Source of the DNA: Pacificispira sp965223125
GTDB lineage: Bacteria > Pseudomonadota > Alphaproteobacteria > UBA8366 > Aestuariispiraceae
Length of the DNA stretch: 64,000 bases
NCBI GenBank assembly: GCA_965223125.1
Contig: OZ244984.1
Location: 4,008,205-4,072,204 of the forward strand
Direction of reading: 5' to 3'
The position numbers and the translations under genes are program-made. Shown piece by piece: positions 1-7,751 of the stretch (the first letter of the stretch is position 1; the number at the start of each line of letters is the position of its first letter). Below the pieces are notes generated by a model. The model had not been told where the DNA came from and ran no database searches. It saw only the letters and a program-made list of their open reading frames with translations.

Positions 1-817
1 AGACACGGGTCGAATCCAGCAAGGCAATCACCAGCACCATCTTCCAGATGCCGGTCCCAACGACGGTCAGGATCAGCAGCGCGAAAATCAGCGGCGGAAT
101 TGCCATCAACACATCGACGATGCGGCTCAGCAGTTGATCCACCCAGCCGCGCAGTGTCGCCGCCAGCAATCCGACCAGGGATCCGACAATGAAGGTCAGC
201 GCGGTGGCGACAATCGCGATCCCGACCGTGTTCCGGGTGGCATGGATCAGGCGGGCCAGATAGTCGCGGCCCAACTCGTCGGTCCCGAGCCACGCCGTCG
301 CACCGTTGCGCAACTCCGTCCCCCAAAGCTGGTTGGACGATCCCAGCACCTGAGACTGCTCATAGGGCGTCAGCAGCGGTGCAAGACATACCACCATGAT
401 ATTTATGAAGATGATGCAGAGGCCGATTTTCGCGGTCGGCGGTGCCTTGCGGGTCTCTTTCCATGTTGCGGTCACCGTGCCGACCATGACGACCAATCCG
501 ACCAGCCCCAGATAACCCGACCAGGGATACTGGGAAAACTTATCCAGGGTTATGAGGCCGAAGATGACATAAATCACAATTGCGGACAGTAGCACATAGT
601 CCCTGTCCACCGTCGTCGCCAGCATGGGCCAGGCCTTGAACAAGATGAAAGCAAAAGCGACGGAAGCAACAATGCCCAGAAAGGCCGATTCCGTATTCTG
701 TCCGAGGTTCATTGCGAACAGTGCAAGGGGGAACAGCAGTACCAGCAGGGCACCGGCCCGTGCCAGCCAGACGGATCTGGCACTGGATTCTGGGGCGGAA
801 ATCTCTGTCGAGGACAT
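1..817 (-). CDS. DppC-like ABC transporter permease with extra N-terminal membrane segments (3' end cut off by window)
   Basis: Inner-membrane permease of a peptide/nickel-type (DppBC/OppBC) ABC importer. It reads leftwards from an ATG at 817 and stays open to the window edge, giving 272 codons, so the C-terminus is missing. The usual DppC first helix, ending CLAPLLTPYEQ, lies at about residues 128-150, and the periplasmic loop has the family motif WLGTDELGRD (about 176-185). The transmembrane core that follows includes RIVDVLMAIPPLIFALLIL. What is odd is the roughly 125 residues before that helix, which hold about four further hydrophobic segments (near 20-37, 43-62, 73-92 and 98-117); typical DppC proteins have only a short cytosolic tail there. 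It starts 12 bases after the DppB-like gene stops, so the two form one operon. The substrate-binding and ATPase genes presumably lie left of the window. Confidence 0.9.
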   Translation of the reverse strand, partial: MSSTEISAPESSARSVWLARAGALLVLLFPLALFAMNLGQNTESAFLGIVASVAFAFILFKAWPMLATTVDRDYVLLSAIVIYVIFGLITLDKFSQYPWSGYLGLVGLVVMVGTVTATWKETRKAPPTAKIGLCIIFINIMVVCLAPLLTPYEQSQVLGSSNQLWGTELRNGATAWLGTDELGRDYLARLIHATRNTVGIAIVATALTFIVGSLVGLLAATLRGWVDQLLSRIVDVLMAIPPLIFALLILTVVGTGIWKMVLVIALLDSTRV

Positions 818-829
818 GAATCTCCCCTC

Positions 830-1801
830 CTATCGCGGATGCAGCAAACGCGGGTTGCTGACGATTGTCAGGATATCCGCGATGAGGTTCAACAGGATAT
901 AGGTCGCCGCAAAGATCAGCACCGCAGCCTGGACTAGGGGAAAATCACGGAACTTGACCGCATCCACCAGGATTTTTCCAAGGCCGGGATAGCTGAACAC
1001 GACCTCCACGATCACGACCCCGACAATCAGATAGGCAAGGTTCAGCGCGATCACGTTGACGATGGGTGCCAGGGCATTGGGCAGTGCATGGCGCACGATG
1101 ATACGGGAATTGGATATCCCCTTCAGGCGGGCCATCTCGATATAGGGGCTGGCCAGCAGATTGATGATCGCGGCTCGCGTCATCCGCATCATATGAGCAA
1201 CGACAACAAGCGTCAGGGTCAGTGCCGGCAGGAACATCCTGTGCAATCGCTCATCCCAGGGCGTATCGATATTGACCAGCGCCATATTTGGAAACAGCGG
1301 ACCATCCGGCCCCATCGTCGCGACGGACAAAAGAAGTATCAGGATATAGGCGACGAAGAATTCCGGGAAGGAGATTGAGGTCAGGGTGAAGACGTTCACG
1401 ACCCGGTCGAAGATCGAATACCGGTACAGCGCGGCCAGCACGCCCAGGGCCAGGGAAATCGGTACCGACAGTGCGGCAGCGAACCCGGCGAGGATCAGGG
1501 TATTCTCCAGTCGAACGCCTATCACCTCGCTGACATCGCGCCGGTTCGACAGCGATTCACCGAATTCAAACGTCGCCGCATCCTTCAGCCACAGGCCATA
1601 GCGCACGATGAAATGTTCGTTCAGATTGTTCTTAGCGCGACAATCCGCCAAGGTCTGCGGAGTCCCCTGCTGGCCATAGAAAGCCTGACAGAAATCACCG
1701 GGAAGTGTTTCCAGCATCCCCGTGATGATCAGACTCACGACAACAAGCGTCGCCAGCCCCAGGCCAAGTCTTTGGCCAATGGTTATGAAAATCCTGTTCA
1801 T
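830..1801 (-). CDS. DppB-like ABC transporter permease
   Basis: Permease subunit of a dipeptide/oligopeptide-type importer, about 323 residues, partner of the DppC-like gene that follows it. I see an N-terminal helix after MNRIFITIGQRLG, the large periplasmic loop typical of DppB (about residues 35-95, with FIVRYGLWLKDA), then five more hydrophobic segments. The EAA-type cytoplasmic loop is ARLKGISNSRIIVRHALPNA, and the C-terminus is typical (ADILTIVSNPRLLHPR). I chose the ATG at 1801 because it has a purine-rich GGGAAGAG just upstream; an in-frame TTG at 1822 would add seven residues. It is the first gene of its operon and is transcribed away from the oxidoreductase gene at 2102. Substrate cannot be told from sequence; peptides, opines or gamma-glutamyl compounds are all possible. 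Confidence 0.92.
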   Translation of the reverse strand: MNRIFITIGQRLGLGLATLVVVSLIITGMLETLPGDFCQAFYGQQGTPQTLADCRAKNNLNEHFIVRYGLWLKDAATFEFGESLSNRRDVSEVIGVRLENTLILAGFAAALSVPISLALGVLAALYRYSIFDRVVNVFTLTSISFPEFFVAYILILLLSVATMGPDGPLFPNMALVNIDTPWDERLHRMFLPALTLTLVVVAHMMRMTRAAIINLLASPYIEMARLKGISNSRIIVRHALPNALAPIVNVIALNLAYLIVGVVIVEVVFSYPGLGKILVDAVKFRDFPLVQAAVLIFAATYILLNLIADILTIVSNPRLLHPR

Positions 1802-1925
1802 CGGCCCTGCTCTCTTCCCCAAGAGGCGGGTGAGGATATCAATTCAAGCGACCCTGCAACGGGCCGTTCCCCTCGAATCCGATATGCCACATTCCGCGTC
1901 CCCTGCGGATTTATTATTTGTTTCA

Positions 1926-1954
1926 TGGAACTGCACCCCATCCGGGCAGTTCCA
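1926..1954. promoter_or_regulatory. Inverted repeat in a divergent promoter region
   Basis: Perfect 9-base arms, TGGAACTGC and GCAGTTCCA, with an 11-base spacer, between the divergent DppB-like (minus) and FAD oxidoreductase (plus) genes. It may be a repressor or activator site or an RNA hairpin in the DppB leader. No regulator is linked to it by sequence alone. Confidence 0.4.
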
Positions 1955-1997
1955 AGTTGAAGCGAGTTTAACACTCATTAAGGAAATGTGTCGTGAA

Positions 1998-2013
1998 ATA
2001 TTTTCAAAAATAT
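1998..2013. promoter_or_regulatory. A+T-rich palindrome upstream of the FAD oxidoreductase
   Basis: Arms ATATTTT and AAAATAT with a 2-base spacer, about 90 bases before the ATG at 2102. It stands out in otherwise GC-rich DNA and sits where an operator or A+T-rich promoter element would be expected. Function is inferred only from position and symmetry. Confidence 0.3.
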
Positions 2014-2101
2014 CAGGGTGTGATTCACGGATGCAAACGGCCATGCTGGCGACCATGATGCAAAAGAAGGAACCTGATTGACCGAAAGGAAGAGTATCAC
2101 C

Positions 2102-3178
2102 ATGTCCGCGAAGAATGTCACCATTGTCGGTGCCGGTATCATCGGTGCCTGCCTCGCCCATCGGCTCGCCCGGGTGGGATTGGGAGTGCGAATCATAGAT
2201 GCCATCGGACCCCATGCCGGAGCATCCGGGCGGTCCTGGGCCTGGATCAATGCCGTCAGTGCGACACGGCGCGACTATTTCGACCTGCGTCATGCGGGGA
2301 TCGCCGCTTGGCATGATCTGGAGCAGGAATTGGCAGGTAACCTGGATATCGACTGGAGCGGAGCCCTGGTCTGGGATCAGGGTCTGTTCAACCCGAACCG
2401 GACAAGCATGCAGCAACAGGACTGGGGGGCCGCCGTTCGATTGCTGGACCAAGATGCGATTCGGGACGTCGAACCGCTGCTGTCCGCCCCGCCCGATGCG
2501 GCATTCCTGTCGATGGATGATGGGCTGGTTGACGGGGCCGGGGCGACCGCCGCCATTCTTGCTGCCGCCCGAGCGCTCGGTGCCCGGACAGCCTATGGAC
2601 ACCGTGTGACAGGTTTGCTGCGGAATGACACCCATGTCACCGGGGTTGAAACAGACTATGGCCGGTTTGAAGCCGATGTGACCATCCTCGCGGCCGGGGA
2701 AGGAACCGCGGCACTGCTGGAACTGGCGGGCATGTCGATGCCGGTTGCGAACCGTGCCGGGATGCTGGTGACCACCACGCCAGTCGAAGGACGCCTCTGC
2801 CGCCCGATCTGGAGCGATACGGTGCATGTAAAGCAATTACGGGATGGGCGTCTGGTGATTGGCGAATACCACCATCCCGACGGTGCGCTGGATGATCCCG
2901 ATGAGACTGCGGAGCGGATGCTGGCGGAGGTTTCGACATGGCTTCCCGCCCTCGGCCCGTTGCGGATCGAGACGACAACGATTGTCCGCCGACCAATTCC
3001 GGGTGATGGTATGCCGGTGATCGGTGCGGTGCCGGAGATGCTCGGCCTCTACGTCGCAACGATGCATTCCGGTTTCAGCCTGGCGGCGATTGTCGGGCAA
3101 CTGGTCGCACAGGAAGTGATTCACAATCAGGAACAGGATATTCTGGCCCCGTTCCGCCCGGCCCGCTTCATGAGTTGA
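2102..3178 (+). CDS. FAD-dependent oxidoreductase, DAO (glycine/D-amino acid oxidase) family
   Basis: Flavoprotein of about 358 residues that should oxidise the amine of a small amino acid or N-substituted amino acid. The N-terminal dinucleotide-binding fold is clear: VTIVGAGIIGACLAHRLA matches GxGxxG, followed by an acidic strand end (IIDA). The DAO-type C-terminus is also present (RPIPGDGMPVIGAVP, then GLYVATMHSGFSLAAIVGQL). I chose the ATG at 2102 because AAAGGAAGA lies 9-17 bases upstream; an in-frame TTG at 2078 is less likely. The amidase gene starts 21 bases after its stop, so the two are probably co-transcribed. The exact substrate is unknown. Close relatives act on sarcosine, glycine or D-amino acids. 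Confidence 0.88.
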   Translation: MSAKNVTIVGAGIIGACLAHRLARVGLGVRIIDAIGPHAGASGRSWAWINAVSATRRDYFDLRHAGIAAWHDLEQELAGNLDIDWSGALVWDQGLFNPNRTSMQQQDWGAAVRLLDQDAIRDVEPLLSAPPDAAFLSMDDGLVDGAGATAAILAAARALGARTAYGHRVTGLLRNDTHVTGVETDYGRFEADVTILAAGEGTAALLELAGMSMPVANRAGMLVTTTPVEGRLCRPIWSDTVHVKQLRDGRLVIGEYHHPDGALDDPDETAERMLAEVSTWLPALGPLRIETTTIVRRPIPGDGMPVIGAVPEMLGLYVATMHSGFSLAAIVGQLVAQEVIHNQEQDILAPFRPARFMS

Positions 3179-3199
3179 ACTGTTTGAAAGGATAAAGTT

Positions 3200-4603
3200 A
3201 TGGCCGATCCGACCTCCCTCTGGCGTCTGTCTGCTGCGGATATTGCGACCGGAGTCAGGTCTGGCAACATCCGGGCGGTCGTGGCGGTGGAAAGCGCACT
3301 GGAACGCCTCGCCGCCGTCAATCCAGCATTGAATGCTGTCGTCCAGGAATTCCCTGACGAAGCCTTGCAGGCAGCCCGTGATGTCGATGCCAGGATCGCC
3401 GACGGGCAGGATCCGGGCCTGCTGGCCGGGGTTCCGGTCACGGTAAAGGTGAATGTCGATCAGGCCGGTCACGCCACCACGAACGGGATCAGATTACAGA
3501 AGGATCTGGTTGCCGGAATCGACAGCCCCGTCGTCGCCAACCTGAAGAAGGCCGGTGCCATCATCATCGGGCGGACCAATACGCCCGCCTTCTCCCTGCG
3601 CTGGTTCACCCGCAACGGGTTGCACGGCGCAACGAAGAACCCTCGCGATCCAGAATTGACGCCGGGTGGGTCCTCAGGCGGCGCGGCCTCGGCGGTCGCG
3701 GCGGGCATCGGAGCCCTGGCTCATGGCACCGACATTGCCGGATCGATCCGCTATCCCGCCTATGCCTGCGGCATTCATGGCCTGCGCCCAACGGTTGGTC
3801 GGATACCGGCGGTGAATTTCACCGCACCGGACCGCCATATCGGTGGGCAGTTGATGGCGGTCTCCGGCCCTATCGGGCGCAGCATCCACGATCTCGAACT
3901 CGGCTTTGCAGCGATGAGTGCGCCAGACCTGCGTGATAGCTGGTATGTCCCGGCACCGGCGGCGATGCCGGACATGCCGAAGCGGGTCGCCTTCTGCCCG
4001 GCACCGGAAGGCCTGAAACTCCATCCCGATGTCGCCACCGCCCTGCACGCCGCCGCCGACACGCTCGCGGATGCCGGTTGGGAGGTGGTGGAACGCCCCT
4101 GCCCGCCCCTGCGCGCAGCGCTGGCCGCCCAGATCACGCTCTGGCTGTCTGAATTCAGGCGGACAGCCCTGGCTGCGATTGAGAAGGAAGCCGATCCGGA
4201 TGCCCTGTTCGTCTGCGCACAGCTTGCACGACATGGCGGCGAGGCAACGCTGGACGCGCTGATGGATGCGCTGCAACTGCGCGCGACCCTGGTTCGGGAG
4301 TGGCAGATGTTTTTGCAGGAATATCCGGTCTGCCTGCTGCCGGTCAGCGCCGAACCTGCCTTTCCGGATCATCTGGACGTCACGTCGGAAGTCGGTTTCG
4401 ACCGGGTGCTCGAAGCGCAACTGACGCAGGTTGCCCTGCCCTATTTCGGTGTTCCGGCACTGACGGTCAGCACCGGTCTCAGCGGTACGGCACCGGTCGG
4501 GGTACAATTGGTCGGCCCGCGCTATCGCGAAGACCTGCTGTTCGATGCCGGAAACGTTATTGAACGCGCCGGTGTCCCGCCAAGCCCGGTCGATCCTGCC
4601 TGA
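3200..4603 (+). CDS. Amidase signature family hydrolase
   Basis: 467-residue amidase that hydrolyses a carboxamide to acid plus ammonia or amine. The Ser-cisSer-Lys triad is visible: Lys83 in VPVTVKVNVD, Ser158 in GGSSGGAASA, and the nucleophile Ser182 in HGTDIAGSIRYPA (the family usually has GG rather than AG before this Ser). Length is normal for the family. GAAAGGATAAAG just before the ATG is a good ribosome site. It follows the DAO-family gene by 21 bases, and its stop is two bases from the stop of the convergent LysE gene. Context suggests release of an amino acid that the DAO enzyme then oxidises, but the natural amide is not shown by sequence. The GatA subunit of the tRNA amidotransferase is less likely, as no GatB or GatC is nearby. 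Confidence 0.9.
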   Translation: MADPTSLWRLSAADIATGVRSGNIRAVVAVESALERLAAVNPALNAVVQEFPDEALQAARDVDARIADGQDPGLLAGVPVTVKVNVDQAGHATTNGIRLQKDLVAGIDSPVVANLKKAGAIIIGRTNTPAFSLRWFTRNGLHGATKNPRDPELTPGGSSGGAASAVAAGIGALAHGTDIAGSIRYPAYACGIHGLRPTVGRIPAVNFTAPDRHIGGQLMAVSGPIGRSIHDLELGFAAMSAPDLRDSWYVPAPAAMPDMPKRVAFCPAPEGLKLHPDVATALHAAADTLADAGWEVVERPCPPLRAALAAQITLWLSEFRRTALAAIEKEADPDALFVCAQLARHGGEATLDALMDALQLRATLVREWQMFLQEYPVCLLPVSAEPAFPDHLDVTSEVGFDRVLEAQLTQVALPYFGVPALTVSTGLSGTAPVGVQLVGPRYREDLLFDAGNVIERAGVPPSPVDPA

Positions 4604-4604
4604 C

Positions 4605-5198
4605 CTATCCCCGCTGGGAATAGGCGGCCAGGGCGACGACGGTCAGCATGGAGAGTGCCATCAGGATATTGATGATGAACTGGGTTCGCTGCGGCAGATC
4701 CAACCGGTGCAGCGTCACCCCGGCATAGACCCAGAGGAAATGGATCGGAATCCAGATCGCATTCATGATCGCGAACTTGATCAGGGTCTCGGCAAGCGGG
4801 CTTTCCGGCAGGAAGGCGAAGCCGGTGAACAGGGTCGTGTTGACCGCATAGGCTTTCGGATTGATCGCCTGCAGCATCAGTCCGCCGACAAATCCGGGCG
4901 GTTTGCTGCGTTCGATAAAGGCGATCTTTGATCCGGCGAAGGCGATCCGCGCGGCAAGATAGAGAAGATAAATCGCCGAAGCCCAGAGCAGGATGGTGCG
5001 GATCATCGGTTCGGCCAGCACCACGGCAGCGACGCCACTGACAACCGCAAGCGCGACCAGATTGGTACCGATCCACAGCCCCGCGACATAGGATGTCCCG
5101 GCCCGGAATCCATATCCCGCCCCAACCCCGGCGGCAGACAGAACACCGGGGCCAGGCGTGATGATCAGGAAAAAGACCGCTGCGGCGAAAGTGAGCAC
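4605..5198 (-). CDS. LysE/RhtB family amino acid exporter
   Basis: Inner-membrane exporter of 197 residues with about six hydrophobic segments. The N-terminal family motif is FLIITPGPGVLSAAGVGAGYG, and the second half carries the usual LQAINPKAYAVN stretch. It is the last gene of the minus-strand run after GS-like, ALDH and Fe-ADH genes, starting just 1 base after the Fe-ADH stop, so it is surely co-transcribed. In that setting it could export an amino acid or a toxic amine intermediate made by the pathway. Substrate is not predictable from sequence. Confidence 0.88.
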   Translation of the reverse strand: MLTFAAAVFFLIITPGPGVLSAAGVGAGYGFRAGTSYVAGLWIGTNLVALAVVSGVAAVVLAEPMIRTILLWASAIYLLYLAARIAFAGSKIAFIERSKPPGFVGGLMLQAINPKAYAVNTTLFTGFAFLPESPLAETLIKFAIMNAIWIPIHFLWVYAGVTLHRLDLPQRTQFIINILMALSMLTVVALAAYSQRG

Positions 5199-5199
5199 G

Positions 5200-6357
5200 T
5201 CAGACGGCGCCGGTATAGGCGCGCTGATACAGCATCTCGCAATCGGCGACCGTCAGTTGGATGGGATTACCGCCCGCCGTCGGATCCACAACCGCCATTT
5301 CCGCCATGCGATGGAACTGGGCATCATCGATACCAAGCGCCTTTGATGTATGCGGAATGCCAAGTCGGGCGCGGAATTCAATCACCCAGGCCATGAAACC
5401 GTCAAAACCGCCCGCAATACCAAGCCAGGCCGCCAGACGCTCTATCTTAGCCTCGATAGCCGTGCGGTTATGCATCAGGACATAGGGCATATAGACCGCA
5501 TTGGTCAGGCCATGATGGGTATGATAGAGCACGCCGGTCGGATGGGAGAGGCTGTGAATCCCGCCAAGTCCCTTCTGGAAGGCAACCGCTCCCATCGCGG
5601 CGGCGGACATCATATGCCCCCGCGCCTCGATATCCGCGCCGTCGTCATAAGCGCGGATCAGGAAATCCTTCACCAGCCGCATGCCTTCGACCGCAATACC
5701 TTCCGACAGCGGGTGATAGAAGGGCGAGCAATAGGCTTCCAGACAATGGATGAAGGCGTCGAGGCCGGTTCCGGCAGTCAGCACCGGCGGCAGGCCGACG
5801 GTCAGTGCCGGGTCGCAGATCACGACGGCGGGCAGCATCTTCGGATGGAAGATCACCGACTTGACCTGCTTTTCGCTGTTCGTCACGACACCCGCGCGCC
5901 CAACCTCTGAACCAGTTCCAGCGGTCGTCGGCACAGCGACGATGGGACGGATGGTCGACGCATCGGCACGGGTCCAGTAATCGCCGATATCCTCAAAATC
6001 CCAGACCGGGCGCGTCTGTCCCGCCTGAAACGCGATCAGCTTGCCGACATCCAGGCCCGACCCGCCGCCAAAGGCGACAACACCATCATGACCGCCTGCC
6101 TTGAAGACCGCGATCCCTGCATCCAGATTGGCATCGGTCGGATTCGGATCAACATTGGAAAACAGTGCCCGACCCAGTCCGGCGGCATCCAGGCGCTCCA
6201 GCACATCCGCAGTGATCGGCATGTTGGACAGGCCGCGATCCGTGACCAGCAGCGGTCGGGTAATCCCGGCGGCGCGGCAGGCATCAGGCAGTTCGGCGAT
6301 GCGCCCGGCACCGAATTTGATGGCTGTTGGATAGGACCAATTGGCTGTGATGCTCAT
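5200..6357 (-). CDS. Iron-containing alcohol dehydrogenase
   Basis: 385-residue group III alcohol dehydrogenase, NAD(P)-linked. The nucleotide-binding glycine stretch is VVAFGGGSGLDVGK (about residues 92-105). The Fe-ligand segments are recognisable: DAFIHCLEAY supplies Asp and His, and HSLSHPTGVLYHTHHG supplies the two further His. The gene lies between the ALDH gene (6-base gap) and LysE. An alcohol dehydrogenase followed by an aldehyde dehydrogenase in one operon points to two-step oxidation of an alcohol to an acid, here probably an amino alcohol already coupled to glutamate by the GS-like enzyme. The same fold also covers 1,3-propanediol and maleylacetate-reductase types. I see no reason in context to prefer maleylacetate reductase. 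Confidence 0.9.
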   Translation of the reverse strand: MSITANWSYPTAIKFGAGRIAELPDACRAAGITRPLLVTDRGLSNMPITADVLERLDAAGLGRALFSNVDPNPTDANLDAGIAVFKAGGHDGVVAFGGGSGLDVGKLIAFQAGQTRPVWDFEDIGDYWTRADASTIRPIVAVPTTAGTGSEVGRAGVVTNSEKQVKSVIFHPKMLPAVVICDPALTVGLPPVLTAGTGLDAFIHCLEAYCSPFYHPLSEGIAVEGMRLVKDFLIRAYDDGADIEARGHMMSAAAMGAVAFQKGLGGIHSLSHPTGVLYHTHHGLTNAVYMPYVLMHNRTAIEAKIERLAAWLGIAGGFDGFMAWVIEFRARLGIPHTSKALGIDDAQFHRMAEMAVVDPTAGGNPIQLTVADCEMLYQRAYTGAV

Positions 6358-6363
6358 GATGGG

Positions 6364-7746
6364 TCAGGCTTTCTTCAGATGATAGGATTTCGGACGGGTC
6401 AGAGACTGATACCCGATCACAGACAAGGCACCGCCCCGTCCGGTATTCTTGCAACCGGTCCAGCACAAAGCAGGATCCAGATAATCAGCGCGGTTCATGA
6501 AAACAGTGCCGGTCTCGACCTGCGCCCCGATCTCCGCCGCGCGCTGAACATCCTGGGTCCAGATCGAGGCGGTAAGACCGAATTCGCTGTCATTCATCAG
6601 ACGGATCGCCTCGGCATCATCCTTCACCTTCATGATCCCGACGACGGGACCGAAGGATTCATCACGCATCACCCGCATGTCGTGGGTCACGTCGATCAGG
6701 ATCTGCGGCATCAGATAGGCTCCACCATCGTCCTGCGGAAAGCGTTTCGGGTCGATCAGCGCCTGTGCACCTGCCGCCAGCGCTTCCTGTGTCTGGGCGC
6801 GCACTTCGGCGGCAAAGCGCTTATGAGCCATCGGACCCAGAGTCGTTGCCGGATCAAGTGGATTGCCCAGCACATAGCCGTTCACGATGGAAACCGCCTT
6901 CTCCACGAAGGCATCGAACAGGGGTTCGGCAACATAAATCCGCTCTATGCCGCAGCAGCATTGACCGGAATTGAACATCGCCCCGTCGATCAGCGTATCG
7001 ACCGCCGCATCCAGATTGGCATCCGCCCGGACGTAACCGGGGTCCTTGCCGCCCAGTTCAAGTCCCAGCCCCGTGAAGGTGCCCGCCGCCGCCAGTTCGA
7101 TGGCGCGACCACCGCCGACGGAGCCGGTAAAATTGACGAATCCGAACAGTTTTGCCGCGATCAGTGCTGATGTCGTCCCGTGATCCAGGAAGACATTCTG
7201 GAACACTTCGGGGGGCACACCGGCGGCGGTGAAGGCCGCAACCATATGCTCGCCGACCAGCAGGGTCTGGCTGGCATGTTTCAGCACGACCGCATTCCCG
7301 GCGATCAGCGCCGGGGCGACGGTGTTGATCGCCGTCATATAGGGATAGTTCCAGGGCGCAATGACCAGCACGACACCATGAGGTTCGCGCAGGATGCGAC
7401 GCTCGAAGGCATCGCTGTCCTCGACCACCAGCGGTGCCAGCGACGCTTCCGCGATCTCGGCCATATAGCTGGCCCGCTCGTTCACGCCACGGAACTCTCC
7501 GCCATAGCGCACCGGGCGGCCCATCATATGGGCGATGGAGGGAACGATTTCCTCGTTCATCTCACCCAGTTTTGCGACACCGGCGCGGACCCGATCAATA
7601 CGCTCCTGCAGCGGACGCGACGCCCAGGATTTCTGGGCCTGCCGGGCCTTCTCTACAGTTGCCGTTGCCGCTTCCAGCGACAGAGTGGGGCGCTCGGCAT
7701 AGAGCGACCCGTCAATCGGGGAAATACACTGAACCGTCTGTGCCAT
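6364..7746 (-). CDS. Aldehyde dehydrogenase (NAD(P)-dependent)
   Basis: About 460-residue ALDH superfamily enzyme. Visible landmarks are the substrate-entry motif IAPWNYPYMTAIN, the glycine loop NFTGSVGGGRAI, the general-base Glu in LELGGKDPGYV and the catalytic Cys in FNSGQCCCGIERIYV. Start is the ATG at 7746, five bases after the GS-like stop; the longer in-frame extension would overlap that gene. It is translated directly after the GS-like ligase and before Fe-ADH, so the likely role is oxidation of a gamma-glutamyl-amino aldehyde or a similar aldehyde to the acid, as PuuC does in the E. coli Puu putrescine pathway. The specific aldehyde is inferred from context only. Confidence 0.92.
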   Translation of the reverse strand: MAQTVQCISPIDGSLYAERPTLSLEAATATVEKARQAQKSWASRPLQERIDRVRAGVAKLGEMNEEIVPSIAHMMGRPVRYGGEFRGVNERASYMAEIAEASLAPLVVEDSDAFERRILREPHGVVLVIAPWNYPYMTAINTVAPALIAGNAVVLKHASQTLLVGEHMVAAFTAAGVPPEVFQNVFLDHGTTSALIAAKLFGFVNFTGSVGGGRAIELAAAGTFTGLGLELGGKDPGYVRADANLDAAVDTLIDGAMFNSGQCCCGIERIYVAEPLFDAFVEKAVSIVNGYVLGNPLDPATTLGPMAHKRFAAEVRAQTQEALAAGAQALIDPKRFPQDDGGAYLMPQILIDVTHDMRVMRDESFGPVVGIMKVKDDAEAIRLMNDSEFGLTASIWTQDVQRAAEIGAQVETGTVFMNRADYLDPALCWTGCKNTGRGGALSVIGYQSLTRPKSYHLKKA

Positions 7747-7751
7747 TCCGA

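Noticed and set aside
1844..2836. 330-codon minus-strand open frame across the DAO gene
   Set aside because: Antisense to a clear FAD oxidoreductase; composition is Gly/Arg/Pro/His-rich without a domain, as expected for a GC-rich shadow frame.
6088..7170. 360-codon plus-strand open frame over the ADH/ALDH genes
   Set aside because: Spans two real genes on the other strand with all active-site motifs; no ribosome site.
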